Shown here one piece after another: positions 45,230-54,353 of a stretch of 64,000 nucleotides of DNA. The translations under genes were made by a program, and so were the position numbers. Below the pieces are notes generated by a model. That model made no database searches. It worked only from the letters and a program-made list of their open reading frames with translations, and had not been told where the DNA came from. Within the stretch, counting starts at the first letter, position 1; each line of letters opens with the position of its first letter. The stretch spans positions 16,724,776 to 16,788,775 of the forward strand of contig NC_049991.1 in NCBI RefSeq assembly GCF_000003815.2, read 5' to 3'. Source of the DNA: Branchiostoma floridae. Lineage: Eukaryota > Chordata > Leptocardii > Amphioxiformes > Branchiostomatidae.

Positions 45230-48200
45230 CTGGGGAGGGGGGGCAGGAGAGTACATGTTCAAAAAAAGTAGTAAGCTACTGGTATTGAATCTGCCTCTGG
45301 ACCAAAATGTTCAGAACATTTATGAGGCCTGCTCCATCTGAGCGATCTCTTCAGCTGAGGGAACCAGCAGGAAGGGTGCCGCCGCTGCAGAGGTGTCATC
45401 ATGAGGGGTGCTTTCTACAGACTGGGGAGGGAGGGGGGCAGCAAGAGAGCAGATGTTCAAAACATTTAATATCCACATAATTAGCTCTTCTGTGAACTGA
45501 GCTGGCTTGAGACTACTTTCACTATAGTAATATACAGGAACATGAGATTCAAATAAAATTAGGATGCATCTACAATGCACAGTCACTTGACACAAACTGA
45601 AGGCAATGTTTTCTGTAACAAGGTGTATCAATTCATAGTCATATTAACCCAAAACATTTACAAATAGTTAGGAGTAAAACTGATAGTAGTAAAACATTGG
45701 AGGGTAGAAATCTAACCTTTGTGACCTGGCTAGTGACCTGACTGATGACCTCATCATCAGCCTTCTCCACTTCATCCAGGAAGGACATGATGGACCTGAG
45801 GAAGGCATCAGTTCATCATTTTAGGTTATAGAAGGAGTTTGTGACAAAACAAGACTTTTTACTTTCTGAAGATACTAGTGAAAGGTGTATATCCTGTCAA
45901 TGCTACTTAGGTAACCTGTTGACTTAGTCCTGTAATATTATTGTTGTTGTAAATGATAACAATGAATAATGATCTTTATTGTATTTATGCGCTATCAGGC
46001 AAAGTATAGGCATTCAAATATAAATTTTGTATTAACGTACACATAGTGACAGGACATCTAATATCAATCTAAGACGTAGGTCCAAAAACTACTTCAATAC
46101 ACAGGATTGGCTCCTTCCAGTATAAGTCATGTACAACACTGCATTTATGAATCACCATTACATTTATACCATTGAAATTTTCCCACTTGTATAGATTAAT
46201 AAGAAATAGTATACAATAGCGTTCTGACCTGAGCTTGTCCTCCGTGAGCATGACCCCAGGTAACCCACTGGTGGAAGTCCTGGGAGGCTGGTTCAGCTTT
46301 TCCAGCTTCTCTGATGACAGGTACCCGTTATCCTTCTCCTCATCACTACCTGGGGTCGCACATCGGTAAAATGATTAACATCGGTTCACTTTGTCTTACC
46401 ATATGAGCTGTCTAAACATGATTTACACATGAGCAACATTTGTATACAATCCCTATGAGTTAGTGAGTTTGGCATGTTCAACTTTTTTTTTCAGTAAGAT
46501 GTATTGAATTGTTCTGCTGTATTGAATTGTTCTACCAGTTCATTCTTGTGATGCTAAAGAAGAGCAATGGATGTCACTTGAAACGTCCAGAAGTAAATCT
46601 AGTTTATCCCAGTTGTAGAGACTGAGTTGTTATTAAAAATTGTCATTACCTGAATGTCTAACCCTCATAAACGTATAATTGTTAAAATGACTTCATTCTC
46701 ATGTCTCAAATCAAAAATAGTGTTTAACGTACATGTATGAAACTCATCGTGTTGAACATAATACACTGTATGTGTAAATGCACACCATGAACTGTATATG
46801 AACCCTTTCCCTCACCCCAGGCTCGACTCTTCCTCGGTGTGGGGAACTTCTCAGGCTCCTCCTCAAGCATCTTAATGGTGTCCAGAAGGTCGTTCAAGGT
46901 CGTCTTAGTCTTGCTGTCCGTCAGAGTGGTGAGGTCGTCCTTGTCTGTCTCGTCCTGTGTGTCAACCTCTGGGGCTGCTGTGGCACCCTGGGGCTCCTGG
47001 GAGTAAAGAATCAATCAACCAATCAATAATCAATCAATCGAAGAATCAATTTGTCAATCAATCAATCAATAAATAAACAAATCAATCAATTGCTTAAATC
47101 AATTTACATTAGATAGCTGCATTACCCTTAGCTGCTCTACTGATGACATGAGATAAAAACCTAAAACAAAAATGGAGCTGAAAATGTGTTTAAAGTACAC
47201 TATTCATACAATGTTTAAGTGTGAGACATTTCAGCTTTTAAAATGATGGGTGTATCCACTTAGCTCTGCTCTTCATTTGACTTACAGTAAACTACTTTCC
47301 CACATTAGACTGTTCCTCTATTTGAAATAGACTAGCCTATACAATTAGTTCAGGACTATGTCCGTGTATGTTTCATCTTAAACATTTTGTTGTTTGCAGT
47401 TTGTAGGCTAATGTTTTCTGATCAGGACTTACATCGAATATGTCGTCCACCTTGCGTATGGTACTGGATGTGCCGGGTCTCTTCTGTGGTGATGCTCCGA
47501 CCTCCGATTCCGTTATCTCGCTATCGCTCTCAGAACCTGCCTTTTTCACGGGCGACGCCCTTTTCTTGGTCTTCACCTTGGGTTTTGCTGAAGTTGGTCT
47601 GGACACCTTTTTTGTGACTTTACCACTGGGCTGTAGAAACGTGATCTCTCCCTCGGGCTTCTGTTTGGGCTCTGCTCGTTTTTCTTCCCTCTTTTTCTGT
47701 AGCTCCTGAGGGTTTAAAAATTATGTAGAATGATTCAAAATATCAAGAATTATTGAAAGGAGATAGTACAGGCCTCAGTATACCTGTCCAGTTCTTATCT
47801 CAAGAAAGGATTGGGAAATATTATGTAAATTTTGGGCTAAACCATTTCATTTCAAATTTCTGCATTATAAACAGTTAATTGCATAAAATGAATGACCAAG
47901 TCCGCACACACTCACTGTGCGGTCATTGACATGGGATATGATACTAATAGAGTGGAACAGGCAAATGCAGGTCTAAAACAAAGAATTATTTACACTTAAA
48001 CACTGGGGGATGAACCAAACCTGAATGGCTGCTTGTCTGGCCTGTCTCTCTTTCTCCTCCCTCCTTCTTCTCTTTTCTTCCTCCTGTTTCCTTCTGTCCT
48101 CCATCTCCTGCATTCTCCTGTTCTGTTCTTTCCTCATCATCTCCTCCCTCTCCTCTCTCTTCTGTGTCAGCAGTCGTTTCACCGTCTCCTCACTGTCTCT

Positions 48201-51200
48201 CTGCTCCCTTTCTTTACATGCTCTATTAGTATAAACATACAGTGCACGCTTAGAAATAGAAGTGCCCAAATATCTGATATTTATTATATGCACATAACAG
48301 CGTGATTACCTATAAACCATAATACATCTATGAATATAAACAGACTTTCCTCTCTATCATTTTTGTTGATGTTCATGTAAATAAAGCCATAACACTCTGT
48401 TCCAAACAATGTCATTTTCCAACTGTAGTTTCACAATTTTCTTAAAGTTTGCCTTTGCATGAAGTATTGAAAGCCTTGAGTGCTCACCACTTGACTGATG
48501 TAGGAAAACTTCAACAACATTTCAGGTGGAACACGCATATTACATCAACTCTATGACTCTGAGGGTTCTTTCTGCTTTAATGGTTGTAAGTAGACAAGTG
48601 ACAGACTGTAGCACTTTTCTTGCTCAGTGGATGCAAGACAACAAGACCTCAGCAGTAAAAAAAGTCCCTTTCTTCCCTACCTGTACCAGCGCTGTATCCT
48701 CGTGGCCGCCTTGTTGACCCTGTTGATGTACAGCTCCGCCTCGGCCTTACTGATCGTCTTGGGAACGCCACGCCTTCCCGGGGGGCTGCCCTGTTTGGGA
48801 CGGGGTAAGGAGAAGTCCTGGTTGGCCGGTGGGCTGGTCGGACTTGCCCCTGCTGATGCTCCATGCGCTGATGCACCAATGTTTCTCAACACATTGGCTT
48901 CAGCTGTAGAAAAGATAGTGATAGAATGACAAATGGATATACACAGGTCATCTCCAGACAGATTCACCAGTGACATAAGACAGTATCAAAGCTTGCTAAG
49001 TAGTACAGCCGGCCTAAGGGAGTCATCAGCCACTCCGGTAGCCAAACACACCCCTAGGCCGGCTTCACTACTCTGGCACCTTTTGATACAATCTTATGCT
49101 ACCGTAGGATGCACAGGTTATACTGGAAGATGTTGTGTTGGACTTGGAGATCTCTTTGGACACATTTTTCCGGGTGGCATATCCAGGATATATGTGACCT
49201 GTCAGTGTTGCATTACCGGTAGTAGACAATACAATTGTCTTGTTAACCTTGTCTATTAGGCTTAACCCCATACTAAAGCCAATACAAATGTGGTTCCAAC
49301 AGTCTACCTTGGTAAAGAGGGTGATAAAAGGACAGAGAAAAAAAATTGAACTGGCTGTCGAGCAGACTCATTGACCAAATGATGAAAGGCATACATTGAG
49401 CAAAAAGACATTTCCTTTTCAAGACTAATTTTTGATAATTTCTTGTCTTGTCTGTATCTGTATCTATTGTAAGGTATATAGCCGGTATAACCACCCTTCA
49501 GCTAACACATCAGCTTGTGTCCCTTTGAGATGTAAATTTTTGCAACCTGCAGTGCAACTGGAAGCTTACCAGGAGCGCCCCTTGTAACAGTGGCATTGTT
49601 GGGGAGGTTCAGCTGCTTGGCTGGTGGGGACCGTTCACTGTTGAGAGTGTTTGCTGGAGGGGACCGTTCACTATTAAGGGTGCTGTCAGTTCTGTCTGTC
49701 AGAGGGATCTTGAAAGGGCTACCCTCAGGCTGGAAAAGAGATTAACATTTAAATTCACATCACAAGAACACAACACAGATACTTTTGGATAAGAAATTTG
49801 CAAATCTTTGCTTTTCATCATTAGAATGAGACAACAGCACTGACTATGTTAACACCAAAGCTGCTTCCAGATTTAGCTTTATCCCATCCTCATTGTTTGA
49901 GAGCTTTGTTAAATCTGTCATTCTAATATGCTTACAAAAACATATTTCATCAATTCACGCAGTTCAAATTCTCTGGACTGTCAGGGTAAAAGTTTTGTCT
50001 GTCCCAACAAGGAGGACCCAGGACAGAGAGACAGGTCCTGGATTGATACCCTAAAAAGCAACAAAAGTGACATATAAGCACTCCCTCGGATTCTCCTGTC
50101 AATTTTTTTGACAGATGAGCAGGCAAACAGGCACCAGGGGTTTTGTCTAGAGATTTGATGTGCCAGTACTCACTATTCCTGGTGGCAGGACTCTGACGGC
50201 CCCCACTGAGGGAGGCCTGTCTCTGTTGAGCTGTTTCTTCACCTTGGGGGTGTCAAACAGGGACAGAAAGTCATCACCTGTGTCATTGGTCCTGAAAACA
50301 GACAGTACATTATGCATTATTCTTTCATATCTTGGTTATAAATTCTACATTACTAGTAATCTTTTTGATGTGCATCTGTATGTTTCTACACAGCAGTTTC
50401 TGTTAGAACTTAGAGGGAGCAGTGCAGTTTCTGTATGCTCTGCTAGAGAGAGCAGTTCAGTTCCTGTATGTTCTGTTAGAGGGAGCAGTGCAGTTTCTGT
50501 ATGCTATGACAGAGGGAGCAGTGGAGTTTCTGTATGCTAGATGCTAGAGGGAGTAGTGTAGTTTCTGTATGTCCCACAGAGGGGGTGAAATCTGCTATCA
50601 TTGTGTGCCTTGATGATACCAGAAACACCTTTCTAACAGATTTGATGACAGATTTCTACAGTAGTGTATCATCTACACCCTCACCTAGGGTTGGAATGTG
50701 TGAGTTTGCTGGCTGAAGCAGGTCGTCTGAGGTTCTGTGCCCTCCCCACCGGAGTGAGTCCTGTACTGCCACTGCTCTCACTGGTGTTACTTCTCTGGGT
50801 GTCTACAGCTGGGTTGTGACTGCCAGCTCTCCTGTGTTTCCTCTGAGCACCACTGGAGTATCCATTGACAGTCTGACTCTGGAAAGCAAAACAACAACAG
50901 TTGGAGTTTGGGCTGTATGATCAAAAATCAATTAGGTATCAAGTTTTAGCATGAATTGCATCTACTAGATGACAATGTCCAACTTGATGGTATTTAGACT
51001 TAAAAGATGGTACACAGTACAGATGTACATGTATTAGGTAGTAGATCTAGAAAGTCAGTTTTATACAAAACAAGATTTCCAGCCAACTTCCTAGTACAAC
51101 AACCTGTGTTGAAGTGGATTTATTAAGGTAAAGACAAAAACTAAAGCAGGAAAATCAACTGCTAATTGGACAAGATATGGAGATTTCTCCATTTCATTCT

Positions 51201-51534
51201 ACTGACGTTGAAGAAGAGTGATGGACGTCAATCAAAACGTCCGGAAGTGAATTGTAATCTCCATACCTAAACCCAGTTGTACAGATTGATTTGTTTTCAA
51301 TGATGTGCAACAGCGTCTTACCATAGTTCCCCTCCCCCTCCTGGAGTCTGCAGTAGAAGGCCTGCCTGCTACGTTAGCAGAGCCAGGTCTGTGTGCTGCT
51401 GCCGACCCTGGTCTTTGGGACGATGACCCCAAACGTTTGTTCCCTGACACCATGGACAGCTGTGACCCGGTCAAACTCAGGTCAAGGTCACTCCCGCGGG
51501 GAGTCTCCGCATTGGCTTTCTTTGGACTCGGCAT
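37781..51534 (-). CDS. CEP131: CEP131 (AZI1), centriolar satellite protein
   Basis: Centrosomal/centriolar-satellite coiled-coil protein needed for cilium formation and satellite integrity. Coding exons in transcript order: 51534-51322, 50878-50685, 50291-50174, 49729-49570, 48903-48681, 48222-48021, 47705-47433, 46996-46816, 46349-46229, 45795-45717, 45229-45038, 43996-43871, 43287-43181, 42821-42725, 42305-42088, 41786-41733, 41552-41381, 40382-40159, 39887-39716, 39331-39135, 38419-38359, 37852-37781. They total 3456 bases, 1151 aa, frame intact; human CEP131 is about 1080 aa. Matches to the vertebrate protein that I recognise: DDFLSLFDTP, KAATRIQRWYR, AAIQELQKKRE, MLEEEPEKFP, SIMSFLDE, EATIKRHLGFIDQ, DDKKALSEKCE, KLRREKWIDEKTKKIK, VKGLEPEIQRLIAKHKQE, EGENARLKGLLRQKE, VIRQEFADRL, AVKRADHLEGLLEQQ. 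A noncoding first exon ends at 52654. Several introns carry copies of their own splice junctions. Confidence 0.95.
40412..40475 (-). repeat. interstitial telomere-like (TTAGGG)n
   Basis: Plus strand shows irregular CCCTAA units (CCAACCCTAACCC, then CCTAACCCTAACCCTAACCC). On the minus strand this is (TTAGGG). It lies between CEP131 exon 19 and a duplicated start of exon 19, so it is embedded in an exon-junction repeat, not at a chromosome end. Confidence 0.75.
40480..40540 (-). repeat. copy of CEP131 exon 19 acceptor and 55 exon bases
   Basis: The minus strand reads CTGTAG|GCTGAAGTGAAACAGCTGG, matching the true exon 19 start at 40382 with a few silent-looking differences (GTG for GTA, CTG for CTT, GAG for GAG). 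The copy stops after about 55 coding bases (EVKQLEDKLKVEKEAW) and has no donor. Offset from the true junction is 152 bases. Confidence 0.85.
40930..41353. mobile_element. nonautonomous element, TIR GTAGTGGT..TACCTAAA
   Basis: GTAGTGGTGCGTACCTAAA at 40930 is mirrored by TTTAGGTAGGAACCACTAC ending 41353. Just inside, multiple CAGGTTCAGGTCC / GGTCCAAGT motifs pair with each other. Similar CAGGTCC-rich sequence appears at 56095-56160 in CNOT3 intron 2. No coding capacity. Confidence 0.65.
43635..43810 (-). repeat. two 86-bp units carrying decoy donor sites, CEP131 intron 13
   Basis: Units 43635-43720 and 43721-43806 share TTCTAGTTT..., ATCTTACTCTATTACTTGTGT and end in CCTTACC, i.e. GGTAAGG donors on the minus strand. 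The unit nearest exon 13 ends with TTGACCAG|GTAAGG, nearly the true exon 13 end (ATCGACCAG|GTAAGA, 43871). Confidence 0.7.
43997..44520 (-). repeat. five extra copies of CEP131 exon 13 start with acceptors
   Basis: True exon 13 starts at 43996. Copies of its acceptor and first 69 or more bases start at 44087, 44178, 44291, 44404 and 44517 (spacings 91, 91, 113, 113, 113). Every copy encodes NQQRELTIRHAREGEKEMKH and most lie behind an identical TGTGTGTCCACAG acceptor. The 113-base units add CAGGTGCAGAAG and a spacer containing TTTTTTATTAA. Reading through gives QVQKPVFY then stop, so the copies are not ordinary coding exons. Confidence 0.9.
44560..44830 (-). repeat. copies of CEP131 exon 12 donor junction in intron 12
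   Basis: The true exon 12 end (ATGCTGCAGAAGGCACTG|GTGAGTC, exon end 45038) is followed in the intron by similar segments with donors at 44738 (ATGCTGCCGAAGGCACTG|GTGAGT) and 44605 (ATGCTGCAGAAGGTGCTG|GTGAGT), 133 bases apart, plus a fragment near 44575. Each is attached to a shared intron piece (GATCAGCAGCTCCCCCT). Confidence 0.85.
45324..45470 (-). pseudogene. partial duplicate of CEP131 exon 12 without donor
   Basis: From 45421 the minus strand repeats the exon 12 acceptor and its first 97 bases (VESTPHDDTSAAAAPFLLVP, then SAEEIAQMEQAS) and then meets an in-frame TAA. Exon 12 proper starts at 45229, so the offset is 192 bases. Intron sequence on both sides (ATGTTCAAAA) is also copied. Relative to exon 12 it has a few substitutions (R to H, V to F). 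Confidence 0.85.
46540..46680. repeat. dispersed repeat, GATGGATGTCA family
   Basis: Matches 30960-31090 throughout (GGATGTCA..GAAGTAAATC..GTTGTAGAGACTGA..ACCTGAATGTCTAACC). Located in CEP131 intron 9; a third copy is at 51205-51300 in intron 2. Confidence 0.55.
47008..47100. repeat. (CAAT)n simple repeat
   Basis: Irregular CAAT/AATC tetramers with interruptions in CEP131 intron 8. Confidence 0.8.
48021..48903 (-). CDS. CEP131: CEP131 exons 6-7: IQ-like motif and start of charged coil
   Basis: Residues 229-370. The exon 6 end encodes KAATRIQRWYR, the conserved IQ-like motif; the exon 6/7 junction falls inside the last Arg codon. Exon 7 is strongly Arg/Glu-rich (EEKRRRREEKERQARQAAIQ) and predicts a long single helix. 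The exon 7 acceptor is unusual, with ACTAAT immediately before its AG, so I chose it mainly from frame and the RACKEREQR continuation. Confidence 0.85.
48949..49130. repeat. degraded ATCTCCAAGCAGAT-family MITE
   Basis: CATAAGACAGTATCAAA (about 48974) and TTTTGATACAATCTTATG (about 49082) mirror each other, and GGCCTAAGGGAGTCATCAGCC is inside, as in the 60565 copy. The outer termini have decayed. Located in CEP131 intron 5. Confidence 0.6.
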
Positions 51535-51543
51535 CTTGGAGAG
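49570..51543 (-). CDS. CEP131: CEP131 exons 2-5: disordered N-terminal region
   Basis: Residues 1-228. The start codon at 51534 lies nine bases inside exon 2, after an untranslated exon. The sequence is Ser/Pro/Arg-rich (RRGRGTM, RRPASASK). The segment with DDFLSLFDTPKVKK matches the conserved short motif of vertebrate CEP131. Exon 5 contains a 36-base internal duplication that encodes NSERSPPA twice. This part is the least conserved and probably holds phosphorylation-regulated contacts. Confidence 0.85.
50398..50580. repeat. 33-bp minisatellite, about five units
   Basis: AGAGGGAGCAGTGCAGTTTC TGTATGCT-type units repeat in CEP131 intron 3. The 33-base period keeps the plus-strand frame open, which explains the 126-codon frame there; it is not a gene. 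Confidence 0.8.
51205..51300. repeat. dispersed repeat, GATGGACGTCA copy
   Basis: GAAGAGTGATGGACGTCAATCAAAACGTCCGGAAGTGAAT resembles the 46540 and 30960 copies. ACGT-rich core GACGTCAATCAAAACGTC is partly self-complementary. Confidence 0.5.
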
Positions 51544-52653
51544 CTGGAGAGAAAAAATAAATACTGTAGAACTACTCAACTATGTTTAGAGCAATAAACA
51601 TGTATGGCATTTATTGTGCAATAGCGTATGTTTATATTGCCTTTTAAATCTTAATCACCATTAATTGATCCTGATTGAGTCTGAATCAGATACTGTGAAA
51701 CTTCAATTAAGTGATCATAAATATTACAGCTTTCAAAACAAATATCTTTGAGAGTCAGTGACTGTGGAAGATTGATTGTATTAGATGAATTAGCTTGTAA
51801 CTTTAACAGTTTTCAATTCTTTAAAACTGGGCCCTGTACTGTCAGTATGATCTAATTTAGTATTTTGTGATATAGCATCAGTGTCCATGTATTTTCAGTA
51901 GTACATTCACAATCACAGAGCTGCTTTAGTGGCAGCACTGGCATACATCAGGTTAAGTCAATATATACTAGTCCACTGACAGTTACTGAAGAACCTGTTA
52001 GTCCATAATGGACAGTTTTGCTGATAATAACACGGGAAAATAAACATTATTGCTCTATGCATAATTGTTGAATCCAAAAGAAACCAGTAATGTTTCAAAC
52101 TCAATGTGAGATGTACAGGATATGTGTCTAAACGTTAGGAACAAATCAAATCAACAAGTCAAAACCTTTCATCAAGGTGACAAATTTCTTTTTATATTCA
52201 TAAAGTGGGTCATAATTTGTGATTAAAAGCAGTTCACCTGATGTGTATGCACTACAACACAATTTCTAAACAATCAGCTAAGTCAGTAAAGTACTGTTTT
52301 AGCTTTCAAAATCTGAGATCAAAGAAAATAGAAGTACAGGTTCGTTATCTGTCACAATTTAGAAGTACAAACGTTAGTATAAACAAACATAAATGCCTGT
52401 ACATAGCTCATGAACACATAACTTGTAGCTTAAGACATCTTGTAGCTTTTGCTGTCCAGTATAGTTTCTTTAGACAAACTATACGCCCTGTTGCGGCGAA
52501 AGGATTTTTAGTTTTCGTATATCGAACCTAGAAAACAAAGTGCCCCCCTCCCATCACACACCAAACTCACAACAAAACACTCGCCGTTTCTATCGTTTCC
52601 ACCGACGACAGTAACGTTAATTGAAACCCCAGATACACAAATATACGCGTTAC

Positions 52654-52802
52654 CTTTCCTGAAAGCTGCTTCACCACGAACCCTTCCCCCGGCAGAAGAA
52701 AGCTGGAATCATCGACAAATTTACTCAACAAAACGCGCGACAAACAAATTTTGTGTACAGGATCTCAGGCCTGCGCACTGACCAATTACCCATCATGCAC
52801 CG
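52654..52802 (-). promoter_or_regulatory. CEP131 promoter and noncoding exon 1 with ZNF143-like site
   Basis: The first exon ends at 52654 (GGAAAG|GTAACG). At 52787-52802 TACCCATCATGCACCG matches the STAF/ZNF143 consensus (YWCCCAYAATGCAYYG) at all but one position, and CCAAT lies at 52782-52786. No RFX X-box was found, although one might be expected for a ciliary gene. Confidence 0.6.
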
Positions 52803-54041
52803 GTCTTAAGGCGATACTTTGTCAGTTTCCTGTTTTCCATCAACAAGAAAGACTGCCTTCATAAAACGGGTACATAAAGTTGTGCCAATATTAAGGACAA
52901 TTTGAAATGAGAATAGCAACGACACGAATATTTTACACTCCTTATGATGTTGTGTAGTTAGGGTAATGTTAGATTGAAAATAAAGATGTAACGTTAACGT
53001 TATAGAAAACACTGAATCAGGTGCTATTTTGCACTTTTGAAATGTTATAAGATGTTAGCCTCCAACTTTGGCTCTTTTTTACATTGAAGTTCTGACTCTC
53101 TGTGTCAAGCCGTATAACACAATCCACAAATTTAACAAAATCAAAATTGTTCAAATAGAGCAGATAAAAGTCAAGACAATAGGGCACTTTTATGGAAATA
53201 TCAACTTGTTACAAACACTGAGGTGTCAATCACTCACTCACTGTTTGTCATTAAAGCATTCATTTACACAATTGCTAAAAGATAGCCAAGTGTTAACGTT
53301 AATTCTCTTGTATAAGATTAATGAAATAACGATTTCTTGATCAGATGGATTAATTTAAACGTTATGCATCTTAATGATGCTAAGTAATCAAACTACGTTC
53401 AAAAATTTCCATTACAAATATTCTGTAAAATTGTATTTTAACTTTTGTCTCTCAATTAGGACAAAAAGGTTACACTTCCAAATGTCATCCATATTTTGTG
53501 ATGACTTTTAAAACTAGATTTAACTTAAAGAAATAAACTTACAAAAAAATGCTGAGAGCACACCTTGAAGGTGAGTGGTCAGGTGCAGGTGAAATTTTCT
53601 CATTCAAATGTTACACACAATTAGCCAGCACTTTATTCATTTGAGATGGGCTTAGTTTGATTATCACTTCAGGTTGACGCCCATTTTCCCTGGTATTTTC
53701 GGAATATCACGGCTTTCCATTGATAAAGCGTCCTCCATCATATTGAGCTAACGTTAGGTATGGTGTCAGCATCGCATTTCATACACCTTCAGTCCGCGGA
53801 GCGATATTTATACTGCGTCACTCCGAGCAAAAGTAGTTCTACACCTTACCTTGCGGCCGATTTGAGATTTCGAACAATATTCATACCCAATATATCATAG
53901 AAATTATAAAGATAACACACGTTTTAAAATGATTAGATCATAAATTTATTCCTGAGATGATTATGTCCGATATTCTTTTCCTTGTCCAGCGGATGGTTGT
54001 TGCCTCATGTAGACGCAAAGCGGTCGCGTAGAAAGAAGGCA
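52803..54041. other. intergenic between divergent CEP131 and CNOT3
   Basis: AT-rich with no open frame of interest. TAACGTTA-type palindromes are frequent (52988, 53294, 53750). The distance of about 1.3 kb is long for a shared bidirectional promoter, and each gene has its own motif cluster. Confidence 0.55.
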
Positions 54042-54050
54042 GCCATCTTG
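54042..54050 (+). promoter_or_regulatory. YY1-like site, CNOT3 promoter
   Basis: GCCATCTTG is the YY1 core often found at TATA-less start sites of housekeeping genes. It lies about 300 bases upstream of the CNOT3 ATG in a CpG-containing stretch (CGCAAAGCGGTCGCG). Confidence 0.45.
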
Positions 54051-54353
54051 AATCAGGAGCCAGTGGCCGAGCCATTGCACGAATATCTCCTTAAAAATGT
54101 ACTTGTCGTTATGTTGGCTCCATTTGTGTCTCTAAATTTGGTCTTTAGTCTTTGACCTGTTTATTTATTCCACGTTTGTGGCTCTAAGATGCTCCTGTGG
54201 CTCATTATATGCCCGAACGCGAGGGCTTTCGATGGTGTAAGTTTGTTATTGTTCGTGGGGCCCGTCAGCGAAAATAATTGTAGTTTCTTCTTTTTCCACC
54301 CCAGACTGCGCCTTGTAGTATGATACTGAGAGTCCTGAGGAGAAAGGCGTAGG

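Noticed and set aside
50160-50540. 126-codon plus-strand frame with repeated GSSAVSVC
   Set aside because: It comes from the antisense of CEP131 exon 4 plus a 33-base intronic minisatellite.
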